A DNA stretch of 5,434 nucleotides from SFWF01 sp045591645 (GCA_045591645.1 JAZNTG010000047.1:1-5434), one strand, 5' to 3'. Numbered from the stretch's first letter, positions 1 through 5,247 are shown. Notes: a model not told the origin generated them from the letters alone. Numbers and translations are program-made.

Positions 1-417
1 GGTCTTGCTCAGATTCCTGCTAAGTCAAGATTATACGAGGCAGTTACTAAAATAATGGACGATTATAAAAAAGGCGTAAGTCTCGAGGAATGCTACAAAT
101 ATATTCACTCTGCTTACGATGAGCATACGGATCACGGCTGGTGCCACGTAATATCAAATGCTATGATAGTGGTGGCTGCACTTCTTTACGGTGAGGGTGA
201 CTTTGGCAAATCAATTTGTATGGCGGTGCAGACCGCATTCGATACTGACTGTAACGGTGCAACAGTAGGCTCAATCCTCGGTATGAGAGGCGGTATAGAC
301 TGTATCGACGATTATTGGGAAAAGCCCGTAAACGGCAAAATCCATACTTCAATATTCGGTGTGGGTACTGTGGATATTGAAGAAGCCGTCGAGAAGACGA
401 TGGAGCATATAAATTAA
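1..417 (+). CDS. ADP-ribosylglycohydrolase family protein, C-terminal part (5' end outside window)
   Basis: The reading frame is open from base 1 with no start in the window, so this is the last 138 residues of a longer protein; an internal ATG at 55 is not taken as the start because the frame is already coding-like before it. The telling motif is F-D-T-D-C-N-G-A-T-V-G (visible residues 80-90), which matches the C-terminal D-T-D metal-binding signature of the DraG/ARH superfamily. In that family these aspartates hold the Mg2+ ions used to hydrolyse ADP-ribose linkages. After it come a Trp-containing segment and a final stretch resembling the family's last helices (about 123-136). The preceding H-V-I-S-N-A-M-I-V-V-A-A-L-L segment fits the all-helical core. 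The substrate cannot be told. The gene ends at a hairpin shared with the convergent neighbour. Family membership is fairly secure; catalytic competence is untestable here because the N-terminal metal ligands are outside the window. Confidence 0.85.
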   Translation, partial: GLAQIPAKSRLYEAVTKIMDDYKKGVSLEECYKYIHSAYDEHTDHGWCHVISNAMIVVAALLYGEGDFGKSICMAVQTAFDTDCNGATVGSILGMRGGIDCIDDYWEKPVNGKIHTSIFGVGTVDIEEAVEKTMEHIN

Positions 418-423
418 AAAAAC

Positions 424-461
424 ACCCGATGAAACCTTTTATGTCTCATCGGGTATTTTTT
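424..461. terminator. Bidirectional intrinsic terminator between convergent genes
   Basis: A perfect 9-bp stem (424-432 with 446-454, GC-rich outer half) encloses a 13-nt loop. On the plus strand it is followed by six T (456-461); on the minus strand seven A (416-422) give the matching U-tract. It can therefore end both the ADP-ribosylglycohydrolase transcript and the HTH-gene transcript, whose stop codon lies 8 nt from the stem. Confidence 0.9.
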
Positions 462-462
462 G

Positions 463-885
463 TCAAAGCGTTTCTTCTCCGTTATCATAGAGCTCGTTGT
501 TGATTTCGCATACACCTTTTCCGTTTGCGATACCTAATATAATTATACTGTCTCGCTTGTGCTTGGGATAAAGGGGAGCATATTGTGCAATCTTTAATGC
601 GGTCTGCGCCTCATCGAGGCTCATTTTCATAGCGATACAAAGGCTTAATAGCGTGTTTCTCGACGGGTTTCTCGTGCCCGAGAGAACCTGAAAGCCGAAT
701 ATTTCACTTATTTCCGCATCCTTTATAACGTGAGATTTGGTGAGCTTTCTTGATTTTATGTATTCGCTTAAGAATTGTGAAACCGTAAGGTCAACAAAAG
801 CTTCGCGGTTTTCTTTTATATATTCTTCAATATTGTTTGATTTAAGGAGATTTTCCATCATTTCATCCGTTGGTCTTTTGATCAT
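463..885 (-). CDS. Cro/C1-like helix-turn-helix protein paired with kinase
   Basis: This is a 140-residue soluble protein with no membrane segment or signal peptide. Residues about 36-70 (S-Q-F-L-S-E-Y-I-K ... V-L-S-G-T-R-N-P-S-R) read as a lambda-repressor-like HTH, followed by helices with L-C-I-A-M-K-M-S-L-D-E-A (about 82-93), the usual end of such domains. The tail Y-P-K-H-K-R-D-S-I-I-I-L-G-I-A and the closing N-E-L-Y-D-N-G-E-E-T-L resemble, from memory, a conserved Firmicutes family often found beside Ser/Thr kinase genes. I chose ATG 885 over ATG 915 because GGGAAG lies 8 nt upstream of it, and because the predicted promoter starts transcription near 909, downstream of ATG 915. It is divergent from the kinase gene with overlapping promoters, so auto- or cross-regulation is likely but inferred. 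DNA binding is probable; the target is unknown. Confidence 0.82.
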   Translation of the reverse strand: MIKRPTDEMMENLLKSNNIEEYIKENREAFVDLTVSQFLSEYIKSRKLTKSHVIKDAEISEIFGFQVLSGTRNPSRNTLLSLCIAMKMSLDEAQTALKIAQYAPLYPKHKRDSIIILGIANGKGVCEINNELYDNGEETL

Positions 886-893
886 AACTTTCA

Positions 894-899
894 CTTCCC
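894..899 (-). promoter_or_regulatory. Ribosome binding site of the HTH gene (decides start at 885)
   Basis: GGGAAG on the minus strand lies 8 nt before ATG 883-885. The upstream in-frame ATG (913-915) has no Shine-Dalgarno sequence and lies upstream of the predicted transcript start. This site overlaps the predicted -35 box of the opposite kinase promoter. Confidence 0.7.
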
Positions 900-923
900 A
901 AATCTGTTTTTTCATAGTATAAT
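895..923 (+). promoter_or_regulatory. Sigma-A-type promoter of the kinase gene
   Basis: On the plus strand, -35 TTCCCA (895-900, four of six consensus bases) and a perfect -10 TATAAT (918-923) are separated by 17 bp. The start should be near 930, leaving a leader of about 28 nt before the TTG codon. The -10 shares bases 918-921 with the opposite -10. Confidence 0.65.
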
Positions 924-944
924 AAATAAAATCAGGTTTTGCAA
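916..944 (-). promoter_or_regulatory. Sigma-A-type promoter of the HTH gene
   Basis: On the minus strand, -35 TTGCAA (939-944) and -10 TATACT (916-921) are separated by exactly 17 bp. Transcription should start near 909, giving a leader of about 24 nt before ATG 885. The -35 box overlaps the kinase Shine-Dalgarno and the -10 box overlaps the kinase -10. Confidence 0.7.
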
Positions 945-948
945 GGAG
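943..948 (+). promoter_or_regulatory. Ribosome binding site of the kinase gene (decides TTG start)
   Basis: AAGGAG lies 9 nt before TTG 958-960. No in-frame ATG lies near the 5' end, so this site is what supports the unusual TTG start. Confidence 0.8.
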
Positions 949-957
949 TTTTTAACT

Positions 958-1656
958 TTGATTTTTTTGGAGGATATACTAAAAGAACAATATTCTGTAG
1001 TAAAAGTCTATAAAAATACAGAAGATAAATCAATAGTTTTGCTTCGCCATAATCAGCTGAAAAGAGATTTGCTCTGTCGCAAGTTCAAGGGATCGGGCGA
1101 GGCTTATGAAATTCTGAGGAGTATCCGCTTTTCAGCTCTGCCCGAAGTTTATGAGGTATCAAAGAGTGAAAAGGGAATAATCGTATTGGAAGAGTTTATA
1201 AGAGGCGCAACTGTTGCGGATATTCTCCTTAACGGGCTGTACAATGAGAGCGGAGTCAAAAAAATTGTGAGCGCGTTGTGTGATGCACTTGCGGTGATTC
1301 ACTCTTACGGAGTAGTTCATCGTGATATAAAACCCGAAAATATAATGATAACCGATAATGGTACGGTAAAGCTCATTGATTATGATGCGGCGAGACTTTT
1401 CAAAAACGGTCAGTCCAAGGATACGAAAATTATTGGTACTGCCGGATATGCCGCACCTGAGCAGTTCGGTATTGCCCAGAGCGATGAACGTACGGATATT
1501 TTCGCAGTAGGTGTGCTTATGAATGTTATGCTCACAGGCGAGCATCCGTCCAAAAAACTGTATCAAGGAAAATTGTCGAAGATAATCGAAAAATGTATTC
1601 AGCTTGACCCTCAGAAGCGGTATCAGACAGCCGAAGAATTAAAAAAATCTCTGTAA
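958..1656 (+). CDS. Minimal soluble Ser/Thr-type protein kinase
   Basis: A 232-residue protein that is essentially only a kinase fold, without the membrane helix or PASTA repeats of PrkC-type kinases. Catalytic-lobe motifs are clear: H121-R122-D123 with K125 and N128 (V-H-R-D-I-K-P-E-N), metal-binding segment L-I-D-Y-D-A-A-R with D141, activation-segment end G-T-A-G-Y-A-A-P-E-Q (160-169), D180 of subdomain IX (E-R-T-D-I-F-A-V-G-V), and R221 (Q-K-R-Y-Q-T-A-E-E-L). The N-lobe is short, with no recognisable Gly-rich loop. The expected ATP-anchoring Lys falls around R41-K42 (L-C-R-K-F-K-G), so which residue serves is unclear. D-Y-D replaces the usual D-F-G. The family phosphorylates Ser/Thr using ATP; the target is unknown. 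The TTG start is backed by AAGGAG. The gene is divergent from an HTH protein, which may be its substrate or regulator (inference). It ends at a shared terminator. Confidence 0.9.
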   Translation: MIFLEDILKEQYSVVKVYKNTEDKSIVLLRHNQLKRDLLCRKFKGSGEAYEILRSIRFSALPEVYEVSKSEKGIIVLEEFIRGATVADILLNGLYNESGVKKIVSALCDALAVIHSYGVVHRDIKPENIMITDNGTVKLIDYDAARLFKNGQSKDTKIIGTAGYAAPEQFGIAQSDERTDIFAVGVLMNVMLTGEHPSKKLYQGKLSKIIEKCIQLDPQKRYQTAEELKKSL

Positions 1657-1666
1657 AACAAAAAAC

Positions 1667-1683
1667 CTATGCAATCAGCATAG
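1667..1683 (+). other. Small hairpin after the kinase stop
   Basis: A perfect 6-bp stem (1667-1672 with 1678-1683) and a 5-nt loop lie 10 nt after the kinase stop. No U-tract follows directly; a short A-rich run leads into the larger terminator at 1693. It may add 3'-end stability or be incidental. Confidence 0.4.
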
Positions 1684-1686
1684 TAC

Positions 1687-1730
1687 AAAAATACCACCCT
1701 CAGTTAAAATAATTGAGGGTGGTTGTTTGT
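1687..1730. terminator. Bidirectional intrinsic terminator, kinase gene versus RHH gene
   Basis: A perfect 10-bp GC-rich stem (1693-1702 with 1714-1723), extendable by a G-U and two A-U pairs, is followed on the plus strand by a T-rich tail (1723-1730). On the minus strand the A run 1687-1691 gives five U. It lies between the kinase stop and the stop codon of the minus-strand gene at 1731. Confidence 0.82.
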
Positions 1731-1898
1731 TTAATTATCGGACTTCTCCATATCATTAAGAGCGTATTCGCAACATTGAACAACTAATTGATTGAAAGAA
1801 ATATTGTTTTGGTCGGCAATAGTCTGTAATCGGTTGATCAGTTCATCAGGCATACGAATAGTCTTATTTGATTTTTGTTGATTCTGTATTTCAAACAT
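1731..1898 (-). CDS. Small ribbon-helix-helix (Arc/CopG-like) DNA-binding protein
   Basis: A 55-residue protein that is easily missed because of its size. After about ten residues rich in Gln and Asn comes S-N-K-T-I-R-M-P-D-E-L (10-20), the typical beta strand and turn into helix A of Arc-type proteins. Helix A follows (about 18-30), then the turn Q-N-N-I-S and helix B S-F-N-Q-L-V-V-Q-C-C-E-Y-A-L (34-47). In this family, dimers insert the paired beta strands into the DNA major groove. The start is supported by GAGGTGA 4 nt before ATG 1896-1898. The gene is divergent from the zinc-ribbon membrane operon across 131 bp, so it is a candidate repressor of itself and that operon (inference). No toxin gene is adjacent, so an antitoxin role is not supported. 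Confidence 0.85.
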   Translation of the reverse strand: MFEIQNQQKSNKTIRMPDELINRLQTIADQNNISFNQLVVQCCEYALNDMEKSDN

Positions 1899-2029
1899 TC
1901 AATCACCTCGTACTATAAATTTTATTGCAATTTGCCATAAATTTATACAAGTAAATTTGCAAGTAATTATACCTTGCAGAACACAAACTAATGTGGTAAT
2001 ATGAAAGAAAAAGAAAAGAGGTCGATTTT
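1899..2029. promoter_or_regulatory. Divergent control region with repeats
   Basis: This AT-rich spacer separates the RHH gene from the membrane-protein operon. It contains a direct repeat CAAGTAA at 1948-1954 and 1960-1966 (12-bp offset), a palindrome ATAAATTTAT at 1937-1946, and TTGCAA palindromes at 1925-1930 and 1957-1962. These could be operator half-sites for the RHH protein. A minus-strand promoter must lie here, but no -35/-10 pair stands out; TATAGT (1912-1917) is one possible -10. Confidence 0.4.
1974..2002 (+). promoter_or_regulatory. Probable promoter of the zinc-ribbon operon
   Basis: TTGCAG (1974-1979) and TAATAT (1997-2002) are separated by 17 bp. The start would be near 2009, about 21 nt before ATG 2030. 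The -35 is only a half match, so an activator or another promoter is possible. The ribosome binding site AAGAGG (2016-2021) is 8 nt from the ATG. Confidence 0.45.
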
Positions 2030-3076
2030 ATGAGTTTTTGTCAGAAATGCGGTAAGGAATTACCCGAGGGTGTAGCTTGCGATTGTGAAAACACACAGAG
2101 CCCCATAAACGAAAGCGTTTTCGTGACGTCGCCTGCAGACAATGACGATAATGATGGCGAATACCTTGATTTAACAAAGAAATGCATTTTAATAAATATA
2201 ATTGCAATCGTTCTTTTTGTCGGAGGTGTAGCTTCACTTCTGCTTATAAATGAATGGGTAGCAGCAATTATATTCTTTATTGCTGAGGTTTTGGCGCTCG
2301 TACCCAATGCCAAGCTACAGAAGCTCTGTAAAACAAAAAATCCCACAGCAGATAAAAAGGCGCAGAGGTCGATAGTAAAAGAGACTATAAAGAGAATCAA
2401 AGCAAAGGACAAGAATTTCCGGTTCTCCTTTATTATAGCTATTATTTGTCTTATAAGTCTTGTAGCTTCATTTATCGTTCCGTCACCTCTTCTGAAGAAC
2501 AAGCAGAATACAAATACTTATGATCCCGAAGAAACCACAACTGAGGTGGCAGAGCCTCTGTGCTACAGACCTACCATTGAAGAATTTATAGAAGACTTTG
2601 CTTATATGCACAAGGAGCTTCTTGTCAATGATGTAACATATCGTATTGAGCAAAATGAAGAGAGCGAAAACATCTTTGCTATATACATTTCCTCAGGTGG
2701 AATAGAATATATGACTATTAGCTGTAGTGTTATTAAGGGTGGCATTGTTAGTGTTCTCTCTAATGTGTCAAGCGAAGATACAATATGTGAAATATGGGGA
2801 ACAAAAACATATGACGATGCAACAGAGTTTATAGGCTTTGCAGAAAATGTCCTTGTTACATACGTATTGCTTAATTACCAGAACCCCGAGGAATATCCCT
2901 GCGACACAGATGCCTTCGGTGATTTTGTTAAGCTGATGACAAGCGCTGTGAAAAGCGGAGAGGGCAACGCAATGTATCAGCATTGTGACAGAGAATATGA
3001 GCATTGCACAATTTCATTAGGTTATTCTGCAACAAACGGAAGCTATAACGGAAGCTGTAGACTTTCTATATACTGA
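2030..3076 (+). CDS. Zinc-ribbon membrane protein with extracellular C-terminal domain (paralogue A)
   Basis: A 348-residue protein. An N-terminal zinc ribbon has ligands C4, C7, C17 and C19; the second knuckle is C-D-C rather than C-x-x-C, a variant I recall from Firmicutes zinc-ribbon proteins. A short acidic linker (38-46) leads to two closely spaced hydrophobic helices (about 52-72 and 76-92), a basic loop rich in Lys/Arg (about 94-131), a third helix (132-151), and a C-terminal domain of roughly 170 residues. By the positive-inside rule the zinc ribbon and basic loop are cytoplasmic and the C-terminal domain is outside. That domain starts with a helical P-T-I-E-E-F-I-E-D-F segment (181-190), contains several Cys (178, 232, 253, 291, 319, 326, 343) and matches no family I recognise. 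It is first in a likely operon, 21 nt upstream of its paralogue. No catalytic motif is visible, so a sensor or scaffold role is only a guess. Confidence 0.85.
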   Translation: MSFCQKCGKELPEGVACDCENTQSPINESVFVTSPADNDDNDGEYLDLTKKCILINIIAIVLFVGGVASLLLINEWVAAIIFFIAEVLALVPNAKLQKLCKTKNPTADKKAQRSIVKETIKRIKAKDKNFRFSFIIAIICLISLVASFIVPSPLLKNKQNTNTYDPEETTTEVAEPLCYRPTIEEFIEDFAYMHKELLVNDVTYRIEQNEESENIFAIYISSGGIEYMTISCSVIKGGIVSVLSNVSSEDTICEIWGTKTYDDATEFIGFAENVLVTYVLLNYQNPEEYPCDTDAFGDFVKLMTSAVKSGEGNAMYQHCDREYEHCTISLGYSATNGSYNGSCRLSIY

Positions 3077-3097
3077 TGTAATATTTGGGGTGATTAT

Positions 3098-4282
3098 ATG
3101 AGTTCGATTAAATATCCTCATTGTGGTAAGGAAATACCCGAGGATTTAATTGCCGATGCGATTGAAAATGCACAGACCACAGAGTCAGTTGATGATGCTC
3201 CGGCTACAAACGAAATAGCTGTTGAAGAATGTGACGAAGGATCTTCTGCGACTAAGCAGGAGACACCCTTCGTTGTGCCGTTAATCAGCGATGCTCCGTC
3301 AGAGAGTGAAGCTGCCGACGAGTATGATGCTGATGATGCAGACGACGATGAAGAGTATCTCGATATAATTAAGGATTGTGCCATAATAAATGTTCTTGCT
3401 GTTCTTCTTTTTGTAGGTGGTATAGCTTCTCTTCTGCTTATAAACGAGTGGTTAGCGGCAGTAATGTTCCTTGTGGCAGAGATTTTTGCGCTGGTGCCAA
3501 ATGAAAAGCTGATGAAGCTTTGCAAGGCGAAAAATCCGGGCGCAGATAAAAAGACTCAGAACACAATTGCAAAAGAAACCAGAAAGAGAATTAAGGCAAA
3601 GAACAATAATTTTAAGTTCTCATTTGTTATAGCATATGTTTGCCTTGCTTGCCTTATAGTATCATTTATTATCCCCGTACCACTTCTTGGATCAAACAAC
3701 AATAGTTCGTATAATAACGATTACAGCAGTGACGATTATGAAGATGCAGCTGTGAACATCAATGTTCAAGGAGAAGCAGATATAAGTGATGAGCATTATG
3801 AAAAAGTAGAGGCAACCAGCTTTATTACCAGAAGTAATTTTGAGATGTATGAGGTAATAAAGCCGTATTGTAAACAAATAGGCTATGATGTTGATTCTTG
3901 GGTAGTTGATACAAACACCAACGAAGCGTTGGTGTTGTTCGGTCCTGATTACTCCGCCGGAGGTCAAATGGTAACGGTAACAGATTACATGTTTATTGTA
4001 CAAATGAACAAAAAGTTTTTCGTTTCGGGTAAAGGGAATGAAGGCTTTTTCATCGTAACAGGAAGAGGAAGTGAAGAGGAATATATTTTTGGTTTTGTTG
4101 ATGTTCTTTTGGCTGATTGCCCGGAAGAGCTTAAGTATACCGGTCAATATTTAAGAGATAACTACAATGACAATGTATACCATGGTACAGCAACATTTGA
4201 AAAAGAAGGTATTATATATCAGATTACATATTTGCCTGATACAAATGGATGGTTAATCACACTAAAATTAGCGGAGAATTAA
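3098..4282 (+). CDS. Membrane protein with decayed zinc ribbon (paralogue B)
   Basis: A 394-residue tandem paralogue of the preceding gene. Residues about 94-197 repeat its membrane module at roughly two thirds identity by eye, including F-V-G-G-x-A-S-L-L-L-I-N-E-W and K-R-I-K-A-K. Hydrophobic helices lie at about 95-115, 117-133 and 174-193, with the basic loop between the second and third. The N-terminus S-I-K-Y-P-H-C-G-K-E-I-P keeps the zinc-ribbon outline, but the first Cys is Y6 and the second Cys pair is absent, so zinc binding is unlikely. A long acidic stretch (about 66-88) precedes the membrane part. The extracellular part begins with an Asn/Ser/Asp/Tyr-rich linker (199-216), then a domain (about 235-394) ending N-G-W-L-I-T-L-K-L that I do not recognise. 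The start is supported by GGGGTGA 4 nt upstream. It is probably co-transcribed with paralogue A; no clear terminator follows. Function unknown. Confidence 0.85.
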   Translation: MSSIKYPHCGKEIPEDLIADAIENAQTTESVDDAPATNEIAVEECDEGSSATKQETPFVVPLISDAPSESEAADEYDADDADDDEEYLDIIKDCAIINVLAVLLFVGGIASLLLINEWLAAVMFLVAEIFALVPNEKLMKLCKAKNPGADKKTQNTIAKETRKRIKAKNNNFKFSFVIAYVCLACLIVSFIIPVPLLGSNNNSSYNNDYSSDDYEDAAVNINVQGEADISDEHYEKVEATSFITRSNFEMYEVIKPYCKQIGYDVDSWVVDTNTNEALVLFGPDYSAGGQMVTVTDYMFIVQMNKKFFVSGKGNEGFFIVTGRGSEEEYIFGFVDVLLADCPEELKYTGQYLRDNYNDNVYHGTATFEKEGIIYQITYLPDTNGWLITLKLAEN

Positions 4283-4344
4283 GTGTAGCAACAAGTGTTT
4301 TGAATGACATATCACAAAATGTGACATGCTTTTCGTGTGGTTTC
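4283..4344. other. Intergenic spacer with imperfect palindrome
   Basis: TCACA-AAA-TGTGA (4312-4324) extends, after one mismatch, through CAT/ATG to 4308-4328. It is too weak and lacks a good T-tract, so I do not call it a terminator; it could be a protein-binding site about 50-70 bp upstream of the next transcript start, or incidental. Confidence 0.3.
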
Positions 4345-4373
4345 TTGCATTTTTGAGACCATGAATATATAAT
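4345..4373 (+). promoter_or_regulatory. Promoter of the third zinc-ribbon gene
   Basis: TTGCAT (4345-4350) and a perfect TATAAT (4368-4373) are separated by 17 bp. The predicted start near 4380 coincides with the Shine-Dalgarno AGGTGAT (4380-4386), giving a very short leader of about 10 nt. Read-through from the upstream paralogues may add a second, longer transcript. Confidence 0.6.
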
Positions 4374-4389
4374 ATCCTCAGGTGATATT

Positions 4390-5202
4390 ATGAGCACGAT
4401 TAAATGTCCTCATTGCGGTAAGGAGTTGCCGTCGGAGTCTGCCTTCTGTCCATATTGTATGGAGCAGATAAAGGAGCCCGTAGCGGTGAGCGTTCCGAAA
4501 GTGCAGAAAAGTAAAAGCACCCTTGTAGCGGTAGTTATTACCATAGCGATGCTCTTGTTGGTTGTGGTGCTTTTATTGTTGCGATTTTGCAGCAGCGAGG
4601 GAAAAAAGAATAAAATACCTGCCGAGACAGCATCGACAACGCAAAGCTCGTTTGCTACGGACGGCTCCTCAACAACAGAAGCACCACTCGGTATTACGGA
4701 TGTCGAGCCCTTAGTAAATATCGATCCGAGTGAGCACAGCGGGGACGGAGCAACTACCTCCCAATCGGATAAGCCCGATACGACGGAAGGACCGATAGAG
4801 CCAGAACCCTCGACGGACAGAGTATCTCCGCAGGGAGGTGGCAATACTACCTCACAGCCACCGGAGAGCGTATGCAACCATAGCTGGGTTGCCCTGAAAG
4901 AGACCGTTCACTATGATGAGGTGGGCCATTTTGAAGAGGTAGAGAGATCCCGCCCCATAACGATGTACAGGTGTCCTATGTGTTACAAGAATCATTACTC
5001 GTTGAATCTGTATTATACTCATTTCGATACTATCCACGTACCGTCGTACCCGGGAGATCCCATAGGAATGTTCCGCGATCAATATACTACGAATATCGAA
5101 TATGAGAATTATACAGAGGAGATATGGGTAGTTGACCGTGAGGCATACGACGAAGAAGTGCTTACGGGTTATAAATGCTCAAAATGCGGGAAATTGAGAT
5201 GA
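4390..5202 (+). CDS. Zinc-ribbon, single-pass membrane protein with Cys/His-rich extracellular domain
   Basis: A 270-residue protein. The N-terminal zinc ribbon is canonical: C6-P-H-C9 and C20-P-Y-C23. A basic stretch (37-42) and one strong membrane helix (about 44-65) place the ribbon in the cytoplasm. Residues about 75-160 form a low-complexity Ser/Thr/Pro/Gly/Glu stalk outside the cell. The terminal domain (161-270) starts C-N-H-S-W, has C195-x2-C198-x12-H211-x4-H216, which is C2H2-finger spacing, and ends with C263-S-K-C266. Charged repeats such as V-H-Y-D-E-V-G-H-F-E-E-V and Y-T-E-E-I-W-V-V-D-R-E-A-Y-D-E-E-V resemble, from memory, a domain of uncharacterised Firmicutes surface and phage-associated proteins. 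The start follows AGGTGAT, and the first ten codons closely match those of the preceding gene. It has its own promoter and a strong terminator. Function unknown; extracellular metal binding is inferred. Confidence 0.85.
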   Translation: MSTIKCPHCGKELPSESAFCPYCMEQIKEPVAVSVPKVQKSKSTLVAVVITIAMLLLVVVLLLLRFCSSEGKKNKIPAETASTTQSSFATDGSSTTEAPLGITDVEPLVNIDPSEHSGDGATTSQSDKPDTTEGPIEPEPSTDRVSPQGGGNTTSQPPESVCNHSWVALKETVHYDEVGHFEEVERSRPITMYRCPMCYKNHYSLNLYYTHFDTIHVPSYPGDPIGMFRDQYTTNIEYENYTEEIWVVDREAYDEEVLTGYKCSKCGKLR

Positions 5203-5207
5203 AAATG

Positions 5208-5244
5208 AACCGGTTTTACGGAACACTCCGTAAAACCGGTTTTT
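5208..5244 (+). terminator. Strong intrinsic terminator after the third zinc-ribbon gene
   Basis: A perfect 15-bp stem (5208-5222 with 5227-5241) and 4-nt loop ACAC, closing with a T run (5240-5244), begin 5 nt after the stop codon. On the minus strand the tail is only moderately U-rich, but the hairpin may also end the convergent FAD oxidoreductase transcript. Confidence 0.93.
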
Positions 5245-5247
5245 GTG

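Noticed and set aside
55..417. Complete small protein starting at ATG 55
   Set aside because: The frame is open to base 1 with coding-like residues, no ribosome binding site precedes ATG 55, and the family needs N-terminal metal ligands that are absent, so this is the end of a larger gene.
886..915. Longer start for the HTH protein at ATG 915, adding ten residues
   Set aside because: No Shine-Dalgarno precedes it, and the predicted promoter begins transcription downstream of it; ATG 885 has GGGAAG at good spacing.
1159..1566. Long minus-strand open frame inside the kinase gene
   Set aside because: It is fully antisense to clear kinase motifs, has no start signals, and its peptide looks unlike any family.
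1731..2237. Toxin-antitoxin module with the RHH protein as antitoxin
   Set aside because: No small toxin-like gene is adjacent on the same strand; the neighbouring genes are a convergent kinase and divergent large membrane proteins.
3118..3525. Minus-strand open frame rich in Ser and Ala opposite paralogue B
   Set aside because: The Ser-rich composition is what the reverse strand of the acidic Asp/Glu/Ala codons yields; no ribosome binding site or family signal.
4410..4877. Minus-strand open frame opposite the third zinc-ribbon gene
   Set aside because: It mirrors the low-complexity stalk and membrane codons of the real gene and has no independent support.
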